DNA of 39,939 nt from Clostridia bacterium (GTDB taxonomy: Bacteria; Bacillota; Clostridia; Oscillospirales; CAG-272). The translations under genes were made by a program, and so were the position numbers. The DNA is taken from the NCBI GenBank assembly GCA_017453245.1, contig JAFTKM010000016.1, positions 1 to 39,939 on the forward strand, read 5' to 3'. The number at the start of each line of letters is the position of its first letter. Positions within the stretch are counted from its first letter, which is position 1. The notes under the pieces are model-generated. The model searched no databases. It was not told the DNA's origin and saw only the letters and a list, made by a program, of their open reading frames with translations. Shown here in pieces: positions 15,015 to 22,863 of this stretch.

Positions 15015-15763
15015 GTCTCAGGATGCTTTTCAAGGATTACGGAGAGAGCCTCCTCGTCTGCGCATACTACGACCTCGCCCTTAAAGAACTGAAGAATAGA
15101 TGCGGGAACCTCGGGAGTAACGTCACCGAAGAGAGACTTCTCAAGGATCTCTGCCTTGCCCTTACCGAGAGCGATAAGGAGGATCTTCTTGGCGTTCATG
15201 ATCTGACCGCAGCCCATAGAAAGAGCCTGAGTGGGAACGTCCTCTCTCTTCTCGAAGAAGCGGGAGTTAGCGTCAATGGTGGAGTCGGTGAGGTCAACAA
15301 GACCTGTACCCTTGGTGAAATAGGATCCGGGCTCGTTGAAGCCGATGTGACCGTTGTTGCCGATGCCGAGAACCTGAACGTCAACGCCGCCCATAGAAGC
15401 AACTACGTCGTCGTATCTCTTGCACTCTGCAACGGGATCGGTAGCAAGACCGTTGGGAAGATTGGTGTTTGCCTTATCGATGTCAACGTGGTCAAAGAGG
15501 TTGTGGCTCATGAAGTAAGCGTAGGACTGATCGTGGTCTGCGCTAAGGCCAACGTACTCGTCAAGGTTAACGCTCTTAACGTTCTTGAAAGAGATCTCAC
15601 CCTTGTTTACTCTCGCGATGAGCTCCTTATACATACCGATGGGAGAGGAGCCGGTTGCAAGGCCGAGAACCGCGTCGGGCTTATTCTTCAGAACCTCGGT
15701 AATAACGTTTGCAGCATTAACGCTCGCGCAATGAGCACACTTGCCATATACTATCTTAATCAT
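15002..15763 (-). CDS. nagB: Glucosamine-6-phosphate deaminase
   Basis: A 253-residue enzyme converting glucosamine-6-phosphate to fructose-6-phosphate and ammonia. It shows the phosphate loop GLATGSSP (34-41), LDEY with catalytic D68, and GIGNNGHIGFNEPG (133-146) with the ring-opening histidine region. The length is typical of the compact Firmicutes NagB without the large allosteric extension. The start is set by AAGGAGA upstream. It is the last gene of a minus-strand set with two sugar kinases, separated from them by array C. No separate strong promoter is visible, so it is probably co-transcribed. Its stop codon is inside the first hairpin of array B. Confidence 0.95.
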   Translation of the reverse strand: MIKIVYGKCAHCASVNAANVITEVLKNKPDAVLGLATGSSPIGMYKELIARVNKGEISFKNVKSVNLDEYVGLSADHDQSYAYFMSHNLFDHVDIDKANTNLPNGLATDPVAECKRYDDVVASMGGVDVQVLGIGNNGHIGFNEPGSYFTKGTGLVDLTDSTIDANSRFFEKREDVPTQALSMGCGQIMNAKKILLIALGKGKAEILEKSLFGDVTPEVPASILQFFKGEVVVCADEEALSVILEKHPETVTK

Positions 15764-15802
15764 TGTATTAGTCTCCTTATGTAAACTATTTTTGTCAAAA
15801 AT

Positions 15803-15944
15803 GGGGTTATGAGTTGAAGCACGGCTTCATGATTTGAATTACAACCCATAATGCGCTTCAGCGCAATTCATGCCTTAGGCAATTCATGAGCCGAAGCTCA
15901 ATTCATGCGCTTTTGCGCAATTCATTGCGAGCTCCGCTCGCTTA
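15803..15944. repeat. Hairpin-linker array C (ATGAATT/AATTCAT linkers)
   Basis: In the kinase sense direction, directly after the TAA stop: GCGAGC/GCTCGC (15927-15941), then hairpins GCGC/GCGC around AAAA, GAGC/GCTC around TTCG, GCC/GGC around TAA and GCGC/GCGC around TGAA, each joined by ATGAATT. It ends with AATTCA and a GAAGC/GCTTC stem within GGGTT/AACCC flanks. Non-coding, between two genes of one operon. Confidence 0.85.
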
Positions 15945-17027
15945 GCAGTACTTCTTAACGATTGCTCTCATCTGGTCAAGCTGCGCTTCCATATCGGATA
16001 CGAGCTTGAACTGATTTCTACATCTGTCAAGGTTGTGGCTCGGTCTGTGGATTCTGAAGTAGGTGTCACCGTTAAGGTAATCCGCAAGGAATCTCATACC
16101 GCACTCGAAGGTCATCATAATAGCGCCGATGGGAAGCATCTCAAGCTCGCCCTCGGTAAGTCCGCCCTTAGCGCCCTCGATGAAGCCCTTAACGTAGAGC
16201 TCGTAAAGAGAGATGTCGAAGTTGACCTTGGAGAGATCGGTCTCGTCCTCAAGAGCGGTGGTAGCGCCGAAGCGGATGGAGTCACCGAAATCGTTTACGG
16301 AGTAGCCGGGCATAATGGTGTCAAGGTCTACTACGCAAAGAGTCTTGCCGGTGTTGATATCAAAGAGAATGTTGTTGAGCTTGGTGTCGTTGTGAGTAAC
16401 TCTGAGAGGAAGTCTGCCCTCAGCGTGAGCGATCTCAAGAGTCTTTGCAAACTCGCATCTTGACTTAGCGAACTCAACCTCAGCACTAACCTCGGCGAGT
16501 CTGCCCTTAGCGTCATTCTCGATAGCCTCCATAAGCTGGCGGTATCTGTCGGGAGTGTTGTGGAAGTTCACGATAGTCTCGTGGAGAGTCTCTGCGGGAT
16601 AGTCGCGGAGCATATACTGGAAGTCACCGAAGGAAACGGCGCTGTCGTAGAACTGCTCGGGTCTCTCAACCTTGTCGTAGCCGATGGACTCGGTAACGTA
16701 TACAAGAAGACGCCAATACTCGCCCTCAGCGTCGATGGTGAAGGACTTACCGTCCTTGGTGGGAATAGCGTTGAGAACCTCACGAAGGGGATCTCCGCCC
16801 ATCTTCTCGATCTTTGCTCTGATGAACTTGGTAACGCCTACGTAGTTCTCCATAAGGAGGTCGGGGCGCTTGAACACGTTCTTGTTGATTCTCTGGGCAA
16901 CGTACTGAACTCCGTTATCCATAGTAACGAGTCTTGTGTCATTGATGTGACCGTTGCCGAAGGGGATACAGTCAACGACCTTGCCCTCAACGTCAAATGC
17001 TGCGATTACGCTTTCGATAGATACCAT
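15942..17027 (-). CDS. APH-fold sugar kinase, NahK-like (N-acetylhexosamine 1-kinase type)
   Basis: A 361-residue aminoglycoside-phosphotransferase-fold kinase. The catalytic loop is THNDTKLNNILF (211-222, base D214) and the metal-binding aspartate is in VVDLDTIMPG (D234/D236). The length and the HxDTKxNN pattern match N-acetylhexosamine 1-kinases of the lacto-N-biose/mucin-sugar pathway, which make GlcNAc-1-P or GalNAc-1-P. The neighbours fit: a ROK kinase 5 bp upstream and nagB downstream. The ribosome site GGAGG is inside the last codons of the ROK gene, so the two are coupled. An alternative is another anomeric or small-molecule kinase. The TAA stop abuts the first stem of array C. Confidence 0.72.
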   Translation of the reverse strand: MVSIESVIAAFDVEGKVVDCIPFGNGHINDTRLVTMDNGVQYVAQRINKNVFKRPDLLMENYVGVTKFIRAKIEKMGGDPLREVLNAIPTKDGKSFTIDAEGEYWRLLVYVTESIGYDKVERPEQFYDSAVSFGDFQYMLRDYPAETLHETIVNFHNTPDRYRQLMEAIENDAKGRLAEVSAEVEFAKSRCEFAKTLEIAHAEGRLPLRVTHNDTKLNNILFDINTGKTLCVVDLDTIMPGYSVNDFGDSIRFGATTALEDETDLSKVNFDISLYELYVKGFIEGAKGGLTEGELEMLPIGAIMMTFECGMRFLADYLNGDTYFRIHRPSHNLDRCRNQFKLVSDMEAQLDQMRAIVKKYC

Positions 17028-17032
17028 AGTGT

Positions 17033-17986
17033 TTAATCCTCCATAATTCCTAGTAATCCCGCGCCGATTATTCCGGCGTCGTTTTTATAGACCGCGGCTT
17101 CCACACGCGTTCTCATGTCCTTCGTACCGAAGGAAGTGTACCTGAGTCTTTCACGGAGCGGACGCATAAGCTCCTCGCCCTGCCCCGATATTCCGCCTCC
17201 GAGACATACTACGGAGGGTTGGAAAATGTTGATGATATTCGCGATACCGATAGCGAGGTAATTTACAAAATCCTCGATGACCTGATGCGCGGCAAAGTCG
17301 CCTCTGGAGTTAGCCTTGAAGGCTGTGCGTCCGTCGATCCTCGTAATATCTCCGCCTGCTATCTCCCACATAAGGCTGTCGGGATAAAGCTTCATCATTC
17401 TCCTCGTCTCGTGCACGAGAGCCGTAGCCGAGCAGTAAGCTTCAAAACAGCCGCGCAGACCGCAGGCGCAATGTCTGCCGTCAACGGCAATGACCATATG
17501 TCCGAGCTCTGCCGCAAAGCCGTTGAAGCCCTCCCATATCTTACCGTCAAGAATGATTCCGCCGCCGATACCCGTACCGAGAGTGATAGCGATAAGAGAG
17601 TCCTCACCGACACCGCAGCCCCACTTAGCCTCGGCGTATGCCGCCGCGTTAGCATCGTTGGCAACGAAGGTCGGTCTGCCGGTGATACGCGAGAGTATCT
17701 CACCGAAGGGCTCGTCACTCCAGCCGAGGTTGACCGCGCTGATAACGACTCCCGCTCTTACGATACCGGGCGTTGCGATGCCTATCCACAAAACGTCGGA
17801 AAGCGAGATGCCCTCCATTTGGCAAAGGTCAAGGCAGACCGCCTTTATATCCGAGGATATCTCCTCGCAGGGACGCGGCGCGCGAGTCTTCACGCTCTTT
17901 TTATGAAGTATCCTTCTTCCGTCAAGGTCGATAAGTCCCACGGCGATATTCGTGCCGCCGAGGTCAACTCCTATGCAATATTTCAT
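17033..17986 (-). CDS. ROK-family sugar kinase
   Basis: A 317-residue kinase with phosphate loop DLGGTN (8-13), catalytic ND pair (D111), a glycine-rich LGTGIGGGI, and the ROK zinc motif with H163 and C173-x-C175...C180. There is no N-terminal DNA-binding domain, so it is an enzyme, not a repressor. It probably phosphorylates glucose, N-acetylglucosamine or N-acetylmannosamine at the 6-position. With NahK-like kinase and NagB it makes a hexosamine unit, although a NagA deacetylase is not in the window. It is the first gene of the operon, divergent from the AraC-type regulator, behind TTGAAA-17-TATAAT. Confidence 0.88.
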   Translation of the reverse strand: MKYCIGVDLGGTNIAVGLIDLDGRRILHKKSVKTRAPRPCEEISSDIKAVCLDLCQMEGISLSDVLWIGIATPGIVRAGVVISAVNLGWSDEPFGEILSRITGRPTFVANDANAAAYAEAKWGCGVGEDSLIAITLGTGIGGGIILDGKIWEGFNGFAAELGHMVIAVDGRHCACGLRGCFEAYCSATALVHETRRMMKLYPDSLMWEIAGGDITRIDGRTAFKANSRGDFAAHQVIEDFVNYLAIGIANIINIFQPSVVCLGGGISGQGEELMRPLRERLRYTSFGTKDMRTRVEAAVYKNDAGIIGAGLLGIMED

Positions 17987-18008
17987 AAATTCCTCTGCAT
18001 CTTAAAAT

Positions 18009-18076
18009 ATTCTACAATAATTATAAACTATGTTATTGACATTTTCAAGGTAAAATTGTATAATTATTTGTAGAAT
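18009..18076. promoter_or_regulatory. Back-to-back promoters with a shared inverted repeat
   Basis: Plus strand: perfect TTGACA (18036-18041), 17 bp, TATAAT (18059-18064). Minus strand: TTGAAA (18048-18043), 17 bp, TATAAT (18025-18020). The -10/start regions are inverted copies: ATTCTACAATAATTATA (18009-18025) against the complement of 18059-18076, differing by one inserted A. The arms are a candidate operator pair controlling both the sugar operon and the regulator gene. Confidence 0.85.
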
Positions 18077-18118
18077 AGCACATTTTTTAAGATTATTTTA
18101 CAAACCCGGAGATTTAGT

Positions 18119-18946
18119 ATGACAAAGGATGAGATAATCTCGGTTCTCGCGGAGCTGAACAAGATAACCGGCTTTCGCGTATCCCTCCACGGAGCGGATT
18201 ACTCAGAGATAGCCGCCTACCCTCCCGAGAAGAGAAAATTCTGTCAGATGGTGCATAAGGACCCCGCGGAGTATGAGAAATGCGTAGCCTGCGACAAGGC
18301 CGCCTGCAAGAGGGCGCTCAGCGACAAGAGCACGCACATCTACACCTGCCGCTACGGCTTCACCGAGGCGGTGAGTCCGCTCTACAATTTCGGCACGCTG
18401 ACGGGCTTTCTTATGATGGGGCAGGTGCTCGAGACGGGAGAGGACGGCAAGCCTCTGCACCCCGAGGTAAAGAATATACGCGCTCTCGGTGAAGAGACAG
18501 CCGCTCTTGCCAAGGCAACGCCCGCGGTCGACGCGGATATGGTGCGCTCGTACGTTAAGATAATGACGATATGCGCGCAGTATCTGACGCTCTCAAACGC
18601 AATTCCCTCGGCAAAGCAGACGGTAGCCGAGATGGCGAAGAAGTACATCTTCGACAACTACAAGTCAAAGATAACGATTGCGGACATCTGTGAGGAGATC
18701 GGCTGCTCAAAGTCCACGCTCATCACCGGCTTCAAGCGCGAATACGGCACAACGGTGAACAGTTACATCACCGAGGTCAGGCTCGGCGAGGCGGTGAATA
18801 TGCTGAAGTCGGGTGAGAGACACATCGGCGAGATAGCCGCGGAGACAGGCTTCTCGGATCAATCCTATTTCTCCAAGGTTTTCTCGGCTAAATACGGAAT
18901 ACCGCCAAGCGAATACGACAAGAAAAAAGAACAACAAGGGGGTTAA
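18119..18946 (+). CDS. AraC-family regulator with PocR-type sensor domain
   Basis: A 275-residue protein. Residues ~5-150 form a PocR-like ligand-binding domain with a cysteine cluster (FCQMV, CVACDKAACKRAL, YTCRYGF) that may hold a metal or substrate, as in PocR proteins sensing small hydrocarbons or sugars. The C-terminal ~100 residues hold two AraC helix-turn-helix units (ITIADICEEIGCSKSTLITGFKREYGTTVNSYI and IGEIAAETGFSDQSYFSKVFSAKYGIPPSEY, each a known family pattern). It is divergent from the hexosamine operon and is the likely activator or repressor of it. Its stop is 2 bp from the next gene start, so it is also coupled to the nuclease genes. Confidence 0.88.
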   Translation: MTKDEIISVLAELNKITGFRVSLHGADYSEIAAYPPEKRKFCQMVHKDPAEYEKCVACDKAACKRALSDKSTHIYTCRYGFTEAVSPLYNFGTLTGFLMMGQVLETGEDGKPLHPEVKNIRALGEETAALAKATPAVDADMVRSYVKIMTICAQYLTLSNAIPSAKQTVAEMAKKYIFDNYKSKITIADICEEIGCSKSTLITGFKREYGTTVNSYITEVRLGEAVNMLKSGERHIGEIAAETGFSDQSYFSKVFSAKYGIPPSEYDKKKEQQGG

Positions 18947-18948
18947 CA

Positions 18949-20019
18949 ATGAAAATTCTGCACACTTCGGATCTACATATAGGCTCACCCCTCACCTCAA
19001 GACTCTCGCAGGACAAGGTCAGAGAGAGAAAGGGCGAGCTGCTCACTAATTTTGAGAGAATGATCGAGGAGGCCGTATACCAGAGAGTCAGTCTGTTTAT
19101 CATAGCGGGCGACCTCTTCGACACAAGCAAAATAACGAAATCAAATGCCGAGAGAGTTATCGGCGCTATCGCGAGATGTCCGTCGATAGACTTCCTGTAT
19201 CTGCCCGGCAATCACGAGAAGGACGCGCTCGCAGAGAGCGGCGTTACCCTGCCGGAGAATCTCAAGACGTTCGGCGAGGATTGGACCTACTTCGACTACG
19301 GCGAGGTCTGTGTCGCGGGTAGGAGCGAGATCAAGGCGGGAATGTTCTCCTCCCTTGAGCTCGATTACAGAAAGACTAATTTCGTGGTGCTCCACGGCGC
19401 GCTCGCAGACGGCAGGACGGGCGGCGAGACGATAGGCAGACGAGAGCTTGAGGGAAAGCATATAGACTACCTCGCGCTCGGTCACTACCATACCTACTCC
19501 GAGCACAAAATAGATGAGACGGGCATAGCCGTGTATGCGGGAACACCCGAGGGACGAGGCTTTGACGAGGTTGGCACCAAGGGCTTTGTCATCATTGAGG
19601 CAGACGGCAGACACGCACGCCACACCTTCCGCCCCTTCGCGAAAAGGACGCTGAGGATAGTTGACGTTGACCTTGAGGGTGCGCTCTCACGCGCGGACGT
19701 TGACAGACGCGTTGACTCCTCCCTTTCGGGCATTCCTCACACCGACCTTGTTAGACTGAGGCTGTGCGGCAAGAGAGCGCCCGAGCTCTTCCCCGACGAG
19801 GGCGCGATACTCTCGAGATGGCAGAGCGCCTTCTACCACTTTGAGGTAAAGGACGAGTCGAGCATACGCATTAGTCCCGACGACTACAAGTACGACCGCT
19901 CCCTGAAGGGCGAGTTTATCAGACTCGTCACCTCTAAGGGGGACCTCACCGACGAGGAAAAGGACAAGATAATACGCACAGGACTCGCCGCTCTTATGGG
20001 CGAGGCTGACGAGATATAA
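18949..20019 (+). CDS. yhaO: Mre11/SbcD-like metallophosphoesterase (YhaO-like nuclease)
   Basis: A 356-residue protein with the calcineurin-type nuclease motifs in order: DLHIG (D8, H10), GDLFD (D55), GNHE (N88, H89), a VVLHG histidine and GHYH. These residues bind two metal ions. The C-terminal ~120 residues are a capping/ATPase-binding part. With the following YhaN-like ATPase it should form a Mre11-Rad50-type DNA repair complex. The ribosome site AAGGGGG lies in the last codons of the regulator gene. The downstream gene starts 9 bp after its stop with GGAGG between. Linking a DNA repair pair to a sugar-type regulator in one operon is unexpected. Confidence 0.87.
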   Translation: MKILHTSDLHIGSPLTSRLSQDKVRERKGELLTNFERMIEEAVYQRVSLFIIAGDLFDTSKITKSNAERVIGAIARCPSIDFLYLPGNHEKDALAESGVTLPENLKTFGEDWTYFDYGEVCVAGRSEIKAGMFSSLELDYRKTNFVVLHGALADGRTGGETIGRRELEGKHIDYLALGHYHTYSEHKIDETGIAVYAGTPEGRGFDEVGTKGFVIIEADGRHARHTFRPFAKRTLRIVDVDLEGALSRADVDRRVDSSLSGIPHTDLVRLRLCGKRAPELFPDEGAILSRWQSAFYHFEVKDESSIRISPDDYKYDRSLKGEFIRLVTSKGDLTDEEKDKIIRTGLAALMGEADEI

Positions 20020-20028
20020 GGAGGGTGT

Positions 20029-22452
20029 ATGAGACTTATTAAATGCTATATCGAAAACTTTGGTCTATTGCACACCGAGGAGTTCAGCTTCAACAAGGGA
20101 CTCAACTGCTGTATCTCGGACAACGGTACGGGAAAAACCACACTCACCGCCTTTATCGAGGCTATGCTCTACGGCATAGGCGAAGGAAGAAAGCAATCTC
20201 TTGACGAGAATCCGAGGAAGAAGTACAGCCCCTGGCAGGGCGGTAAATTCGGCGGCTCTCTTACCATAGAGGCGGGCAAAAAGAGGTACACCATCGAAAG
20301 AAGCTTTGGTCAAAGGCCGGCTGACGACACCTTCAGGCTTATCGAGACCGACACGGGTAAGATAAGCTACGAATACGGCGAGGATATCGGCGAGAAGCTC
20401 TTCGGCATCGACCGCGACGGCTTCCTGCGCACAGTATTCCTCTCGGAGAAGAATCTCCAGGGCAAAAACGATAACAAATCCATATCCGCAAAGCTCTCAG
20501 ACCTCGTCGGAGTTGACGGTGACGTCGGCGGCTTTGACAGCGCAATAAGACTGCTTGAGGACAGACGTAAGTTCTACTTCAAGAAGGGTAACACGGGCGA
20601 GATAGCCAACGTAAAGGAAAGAATAAACGAGTGTCAGCGCCGCATCGACGCGATAGATACGCTCGAGGTTGAGGCCGCGAAAAAGGAGGAAAGACTCCGC
20701 GAGCTGAAGGCTGAGAAGGAAAGACTCTCTCTCCTTGAGGGCGAGCAGAAGATGAAGCTCCACGGCTTCCAGAAGCAGAAGGAAAGAAGCTCACACGAGG
20801 AGACCTACGGCGCGATGATGGCATCTCTTAGCGAGGAGAAAAAGCGCTTCTCGGAGGTGACCGAATTCTTCGCAAAGGGGCTTCCCTCAACCGTACAGAT
20901 AGACGGCGCGAGAGACACCTACGCCGAGGCAGAGAGGCTTAAGGCGGAGGCGCTTGAGGAGAGCGGAAACGAGGAATACGTCTCCCTCAGCGAGTTCTTT
21001 AAGGCGGGCACAGACTTCGTTGAGATAGCCGAGGCGGAGAGAGCCGCAGGCCTTGCCGACGAGAAGTCGAAGGAGATAGCCGCGATCAAAAACGGCTTTG
21101 ACAAGCGCTCACTAGAGATGCGCTCACTATTCCAGGACGAGGTACCTGCAAGAGAGGAAATAGAAAGGATCGAGAAATCTGCAAAGGGCGGCTTCAGCGT
21201 CCTCAAAATTCTACTCATCATCCTCGGTCTTGGACTTACGGTTGGCGGAATTATTATCGGAGAAATATACGGATATGCGATGTCTGCCATCGGTGCACTT
21301 GTAGCAATATTCTCTCTTATTTCAGCCGTTAAGCGCGGAAATAGCAAAGAACTGTTGTCATTCGTGCGCAAATACGGTGACGGCGAATCCGGTAGCGCAA
21401 AAGCGAACCTTGACGAGATAAAGGACAAGCTCACACGTTACGAGGTTCTCGCGGCAGAGCTTGACGGAGCGCTCGAGGGAGCTGAGGAGACCTACTCCAC
21501 ACTTACTCTCAAGGTATGCGCATTCCTTGAAAAGTTCCCCGTTGTCGAAGCTGACTCGATGCTTGAGTCGGTTATGATAATCAAGCAGAAATACACAAAA
21601 TACTACGCAATAAGCGAGACGGGAGAGGTCTCACAGAGCTCAAAGATGACTAAGCTCAAGAGAAGCGAGGAGCTGATGAAAAACGCTATGGCCTTCCTCT
21701 CCTACTTCCCCACTAAAACAAACGAGCCCTTCGCAGAAATCCGCGACAGACTCAGCGACTACAACTACCTCAAGGTCAGCGTCGCAAGGCTCGAGAGAGA
21801 GTGCGATCTCTACGCCGTCAAGTACGGTGTGACCGGTAAGATTGCCCCCTCGGACAACGAGGCGGAGTCGGCGGCAAACGCCACCCTCACCGAGCTCACC
21901 GAGAGAATGAAGGCGCTCTCCGCCGAGTACGCTCTTGTTGAGCGCGAGCTGAATCTCGCAAGAGCCGAGATCGATAAGAAGGATGAGTACGAGATGGCGA
22001 AGGCAGAGCTCGACGACCTTTACAGAAAGCACGTGGAGAGCCTTGAGATCATCAAGAAGACCTCGCTGTGTCTGAGGGAAGCGTGCGACAATATCACCTC
22101 CAAGTATCTTGGCAAGACCAAGGAGAAGTTCATCGAATACTCCGCTCTTATCGCGGGAGTCGAGGGCGAATATACCCTCAGCACCAGCTTTGAGCTCGGC
22201 AAGACCGAGCGCGGCGAATCCCACGGAATAGAGTCGTACAGCCGCGGCACGCGTGACCTGTATTCACTCGGTCTGAGACTCGCGCTCGTCGACGCTCTCT
22301 ACGAGAAGGAATCCCCCTTCATTATACTCGATGATCCGTTTATTGCTCTTGACGACTCCAAGCTCGAGAGAGCGAAGAACACGCTCAAGACTCTCGGCAA
22401 GTCAAGACAGATACTCTACTTCACCTGCTCAAAGGCGAGAGAGATAGTGTAG
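20029..22452 (+). CDS. yhaN: YhaN-like AAA ATPase with coiled coil and membrane hairpin
   Basis: An 807-residue SMC/Rad50-like ATPase. Walker A NGTGKTT is at 32-38, the ABC signature-like segment SRGTRDLYSLGLRLA near 738-752 and Walker B FIILDDPFIALDD near 760-772, with long coiled coil between. At the coiled-coil apex (about 389-434) are two hydrophobic segments, KILLIILGLGLTVGGIIIG and YAMSAIGALVAIFSLI, predicted membrane helices, instead of the Rad50 zinc hook. This matches the Firmicutes YhaN form, which is thought to sit at the membrane. It is partnered with the YhaO-like nuclease directly upstream. The TAG stop (22450-22452) is within the hairpin TGTAGCGT/ACGCTACA that opens array A3. 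Confidence 0.88.
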   Translation: MRLIKCYIENFGLLHTEEFSFNKGLNCCISDNGTGKTTLTAFIEAMLYGIGEGRKQSLDENPRKKYSPWQGGKFGGSLTIEAGKKRYTIERSFGQRPADDTFRLIETDTGKISYEYGEDIGEKLFGIDRDGFLRTVFLSEKNLQGKNDNKSISAKLSDLVGVDGDVGGFDSAIRLLEDRRKFYFKKGNTGEIANVKERINECQRRIDAIDTLEVEAAKKEERLRELKAEKERLSLLEGEQKMKLHGFQKQKERSSHEETYGAMMASLSEEKKRFSEVTEFFAKGLPSTVQIDGARDTYAEAERLKAEALEESGNEEYVSLSEFFKAGTDFVEIAEAERAAGLADEKSKEIAAIKNGFDKRSLEMRSLFQDEVPAREEIERIEKSAKGGFSVLKILLIILGLGLTVGGIIIGEIYGYAMSAIGALVAIFSLISAVKRGNSKELLSFVRKYGDGESGSAKANLDEIKDKLTRYEVLAAELDGALEGAEETYSTLTLKVCAFLEKFPVVEADSMLESVMIIKQKYTKYYAISETGEVSQSSKMTKLKRSEELMKNAMAFLSYFPTKTNEPFAEIRDRLSDYNYLKVSVARLERECDLYAVKYGVTGKIAPSDNEAESAANATLTELTERMKALSAEYALVERELNLARAEIDKKDEYEMAKAELDDLYRKHVESLEIIKKTSLCLREACDNITSKYLGKTKEKFIEYSALIAGVEGEYTLSTSFELGKTERGESHGIESYSRGTRDLYSLGLRLALVDALYEKESPFIILDDPFIALDDSKLERAKNTLKTLGKSRQILYFTCSKAREIV

Positions 22453-22672
22453 CGTGTTTACGCTACAACTAAGTTTGCCCCACGGGGCAAGTGAAGTTTA
22501 CCTTGTAAGTGAAGTTATCCTTCGGATAGTGAAGTTTCGCCACGGGCGAAATGGGCAAACTTAACTTCACTGTGCCCCGGCACAACTTCACTCGGCGTAG
22601 CCGAACTTCACTGCGTAGCAACTTCACTGCGTAGCAACTTTACGTTCGCATCAGCGAAAACTTCACTTTCAC
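22448..22672. repeat. Hairpin-linker array A3
   Basis: From the yhaN stop hairpin: CTAAG, TTGCCCC/GGGGCAA, then GTGAAGTT linkers with TATCC/GGATA and TCGCC/GGCGA hairpins. It then flips to AACTTCACT with GTGCC/GGCAC, CGGC/GCCG around GTA, GC/GC units and TTCGC/GCGAA. Both halves use the same linker in opposite orientation. Non-coding. Confidence 0.85.
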
Positions 22673-22712
22673 AATACCCCATTTCCCGTCATTTTCATAT
22701 AATGATATAGGA

Positions 22713-22765
22713 TAGCCGGGCAGATACGCCTCGATTTACCCCGAGGTATACTGTCCGGCTTTTTC
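22713..22765 (+). terminator. Long GC hairpin followed by T5
   Basis: AGCCGGGCAG pairs with CTGTCCGGCT (one G-U pair), continued by ATAC/GTAT and CCTCG/CGAGG, then TTTTTCTATA. It could end the yhaN transcript. A TATAAT at 22698-22703 without a clear -35 lies just upstream, so it could instead be an attenuator in the leader of the DUF11 gene. Confidence 0.65.
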
Positions 22766-22773
22766 TATATACT

Positions 22774-22843
22774 AGGCAAGAGAGATAAGTGCATAAAGCG
22801 CTGAAAATCCACGCTTTATAGTTAGTATTATTCCCTCTTGCCT
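22774..22843. ncRNA. Conserved structured element, copy E1
   Basis: Seventy bases closed by a perfect 9-bp stem AGGCAAGAG/CTCTTGCCT. Inside are AGATAAGTG, an 8-bp stem ATAAAGCG/CGCTTTAT with loop CTGAAAATCCA, and TTAGTATTATTC. Two more copies with the same blocks occur at 26926 and 31592. It lies 20 bp before the DUF11 start. I do not match it to a known riboswitch, and its coding strand is uncertain. Confidence 0.6.
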
Positions 22844-22863
22844 AACGAAAAGGAATATGAAAA

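Noticed and set aside
22774-22843. SAM-I, c-di-GMP or T-box RNA
   Set aside because: The conserved blocks (GATAAGTG, CYGAAWAYYCA) do not match the core consensus of these families as I know them, so it is left as an unknown element.
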